Below, one piece after another: positions 63,337 through 64,000 of a stretch of DNA of 64,000 bases. This DNA comes from Methylacidiphilum sp. Yel. Lineage in GTDB: Bacteria > Verrucomicrobiota > Verrucomicrobiia > Methylacidiphilales > Methylacidiphilaceae. Location of the stretch: the NCBI RefSeq assembly GCF_004421185.1, contig NZ_LXQB01000067.1:1-64000 (forward strand), read 5' to 3'. Below the pieces are notes generated by a model. It ran no database searches. It was not told the origin of the DNA and saw only the letters and a list, made by a program, of their open reading frames with translations. Position 1 is the first letter of the stretch, and each line of letters starts with the position of its first letter. The translations under genes were made by a program, and so were the position numbers.

Positions 63337-63963
63337 GTGAAAAAAATCAGAGAGCCTTTTAATACCTATTCGCATATTTTTGGGGCCATACTTTCTGTCA
63401 TAGGCGTTGAAGTTCTTTTCTTTAAAGATTTGCGCAACGCTATCAATCCACTGGATAATCTGATTTACGGACTCAGTTTGACCTTTATGTTTGTCTCCAG
63501 TAGCCTCTACCATTCTTTAGATATTACTTCTAAAATGCTTCCCTCCTTTAGAAAACTAGATCATTGTTCGATTTATATTCTCATTGCGGCTACTTATACT
63601 CCTGTTATTGTAAAAGCTGCCGATAAGGAATATAGGATTATGCTACTTGCCCTTATGTGGTCAATAGCGATAACTGGGATTCTTATTAAAATTTTTTTCC
63701 CCTATCCTTCTAGATGGTTATATACAGGATTTTATCTGGGAATGGGTTGGGTAGGGATTTTGTTTTTACCGAGAATCCATCTTTCAAAAGTTTCTTTAGA
63801 TTATGCATTAAGTGGGGGAATAGTTTATACAATGGGTGCATTCAGTTACATTCTCAAATGGCCTCAAAGCCGGAATTTTAATTTCCATAATCTTTGGCAT
63901 CTAATGGTTCTCCTCGGAAGCTTTTTTATGTATCTGATGGTCTACTCATTAGTTCCTTCATAA
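63337..63963 (+). CDS. PAQR/hemolysin III family membrane protein
   Basis: A seven-membrane-segment protein of 208 residues. The family's metal-site residues are visible: SSLYHSLD in the second segment, KLDHCSIYILIAATYTPV in the third, and FHNLWHLMVLLGS near the end. The start is GTG with GAGGAA about eight bases upstream. Bacterial members are named after hemolysin III but are more likely lipid hydrolases or membrane-homeostasis proteins. It follows the AttH-like gene by 90 bases, so it may share the transcript; the last 37 bases of the window hold nothing further. Confidence 0.85.
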   Translation: MKKIREPFNTYSHIFGAILSVIGVEVLFFKDLRNAINPLDNLIYGLSLTFMFVSSSLYHSLDITSKMLPSFRKLDHCSIYILIAATYTPVIVKAADKEYRIMLLALMWSIAITGILIKIFFPYPSRWLYTGFYLGMGWVGILFLPRIHLSKVSLDYALSGGIVYTMGAFSYILKWPQSRNFNFHNLWHLMVLLGSFFMYLMVYSLVPS

Positions 63964-64000
63964 CAGATGGCATTTTTTATAACCGGTGAAACATTGCCAT

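Noticed and set aside
1-64000. CRISPR array or long direct repeats
   Set aside because: No regularly spaced repeats were seen anywhere in the window.

Overview
The window is an AT-rich chromosomal stretch from a Gram-negative bacterium. An outer membrane is implied by LptD, a Tol-Pal set, LspA and a LolD/FtsX-type exporter. The gene content is typical of Verrucomicrobiota: a NusG paralogue in a polysaccharide cluster, SufBCD plus SufT, fused Bat proteins, an NDUFA9-like reductase, and an archaeal-style RNA ligase with a HARP/PIN partner. My best guess is a low-GC thermoacidophilic methanotroph of the Methylacidiphilum type. That is an inference from gene content and base composition; no marker gene such as rRNA or pmoA lies in the window.

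Layout. 1-280: the 3' end of a decayed IS200/IS605-family tnpB and its right end. 543-5976 (-): envelope polysaccharide genes (NusG paralogue, nucleotide-sugar reductase, DegT aminotransferase) and lptD. 6129-10538: ychF, mutL, a secreted CAP-domain protein, parB. 10697: tRNA-Val. 10773-18553 (-): acyl-CoA synthetase/GNAT fusion, PEP synthase, an RlmI-like methyltransferase and lysine 2,3-aminomutase. 18688: tRNA-Tyr. 18839-24856 (-): pssA, psd, cdsA, uppS (phosphatidylethanolamine and undecaprenyl carriers), purA, ugd. 25157-26827: Rnl3-type RNA ligase converging on a HARP protein-only RNase P homologue. 26866-31466 (-): nadA, lspA, a small unknown gene, dnaN, dnaA, with a likely replication origin at 31467-31791. 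31792-38003: aroE, cysE-nifS, NDUFA9-like reductase, a secreted protein, an amidase. 38026-42179 (-): sufC-sufB-sufD-sufT. 42400-42610: a possible structured RNA and tRNA-Pro. 43019-45926: L,D-transpeptidase, Rieske ferredoxin, a glycosyltransferase-like protein. 45923-56225 (-): exbB/tolQ, exbD/tolR, tonB/tolA, a small ORF, tolB, pal, rarA, and two fused Bat genes. 56397-63963 (+): a J-domain-like protein, a CHASE2 membrane protein, a LolD-FtsX ABC exporter, an AttH/CrtC-like lipocalin protein and a PAQR/HlyIII protein.

How the genes work together. Much of the window builds and guards the envelope: LPS export, cell-wall enzymes, phospholipid head groups, Tol-Pal, Bat and a putative lipid/lipoprotein exporter. 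A second theme is sulfur and iron-sulfur supply: cysE and nifS can supply sulfur to sufBCD/T, which lacks its own sufS here. A third is the replication core (dnaA, dnaN, origin, parB). The most unusual item is the RNA ligase/HARP pair. The next are the CHASE2-ABC-AttH operon, the candidate RNA upstream of tRNA-Pro and the stem-loop just before ychF.
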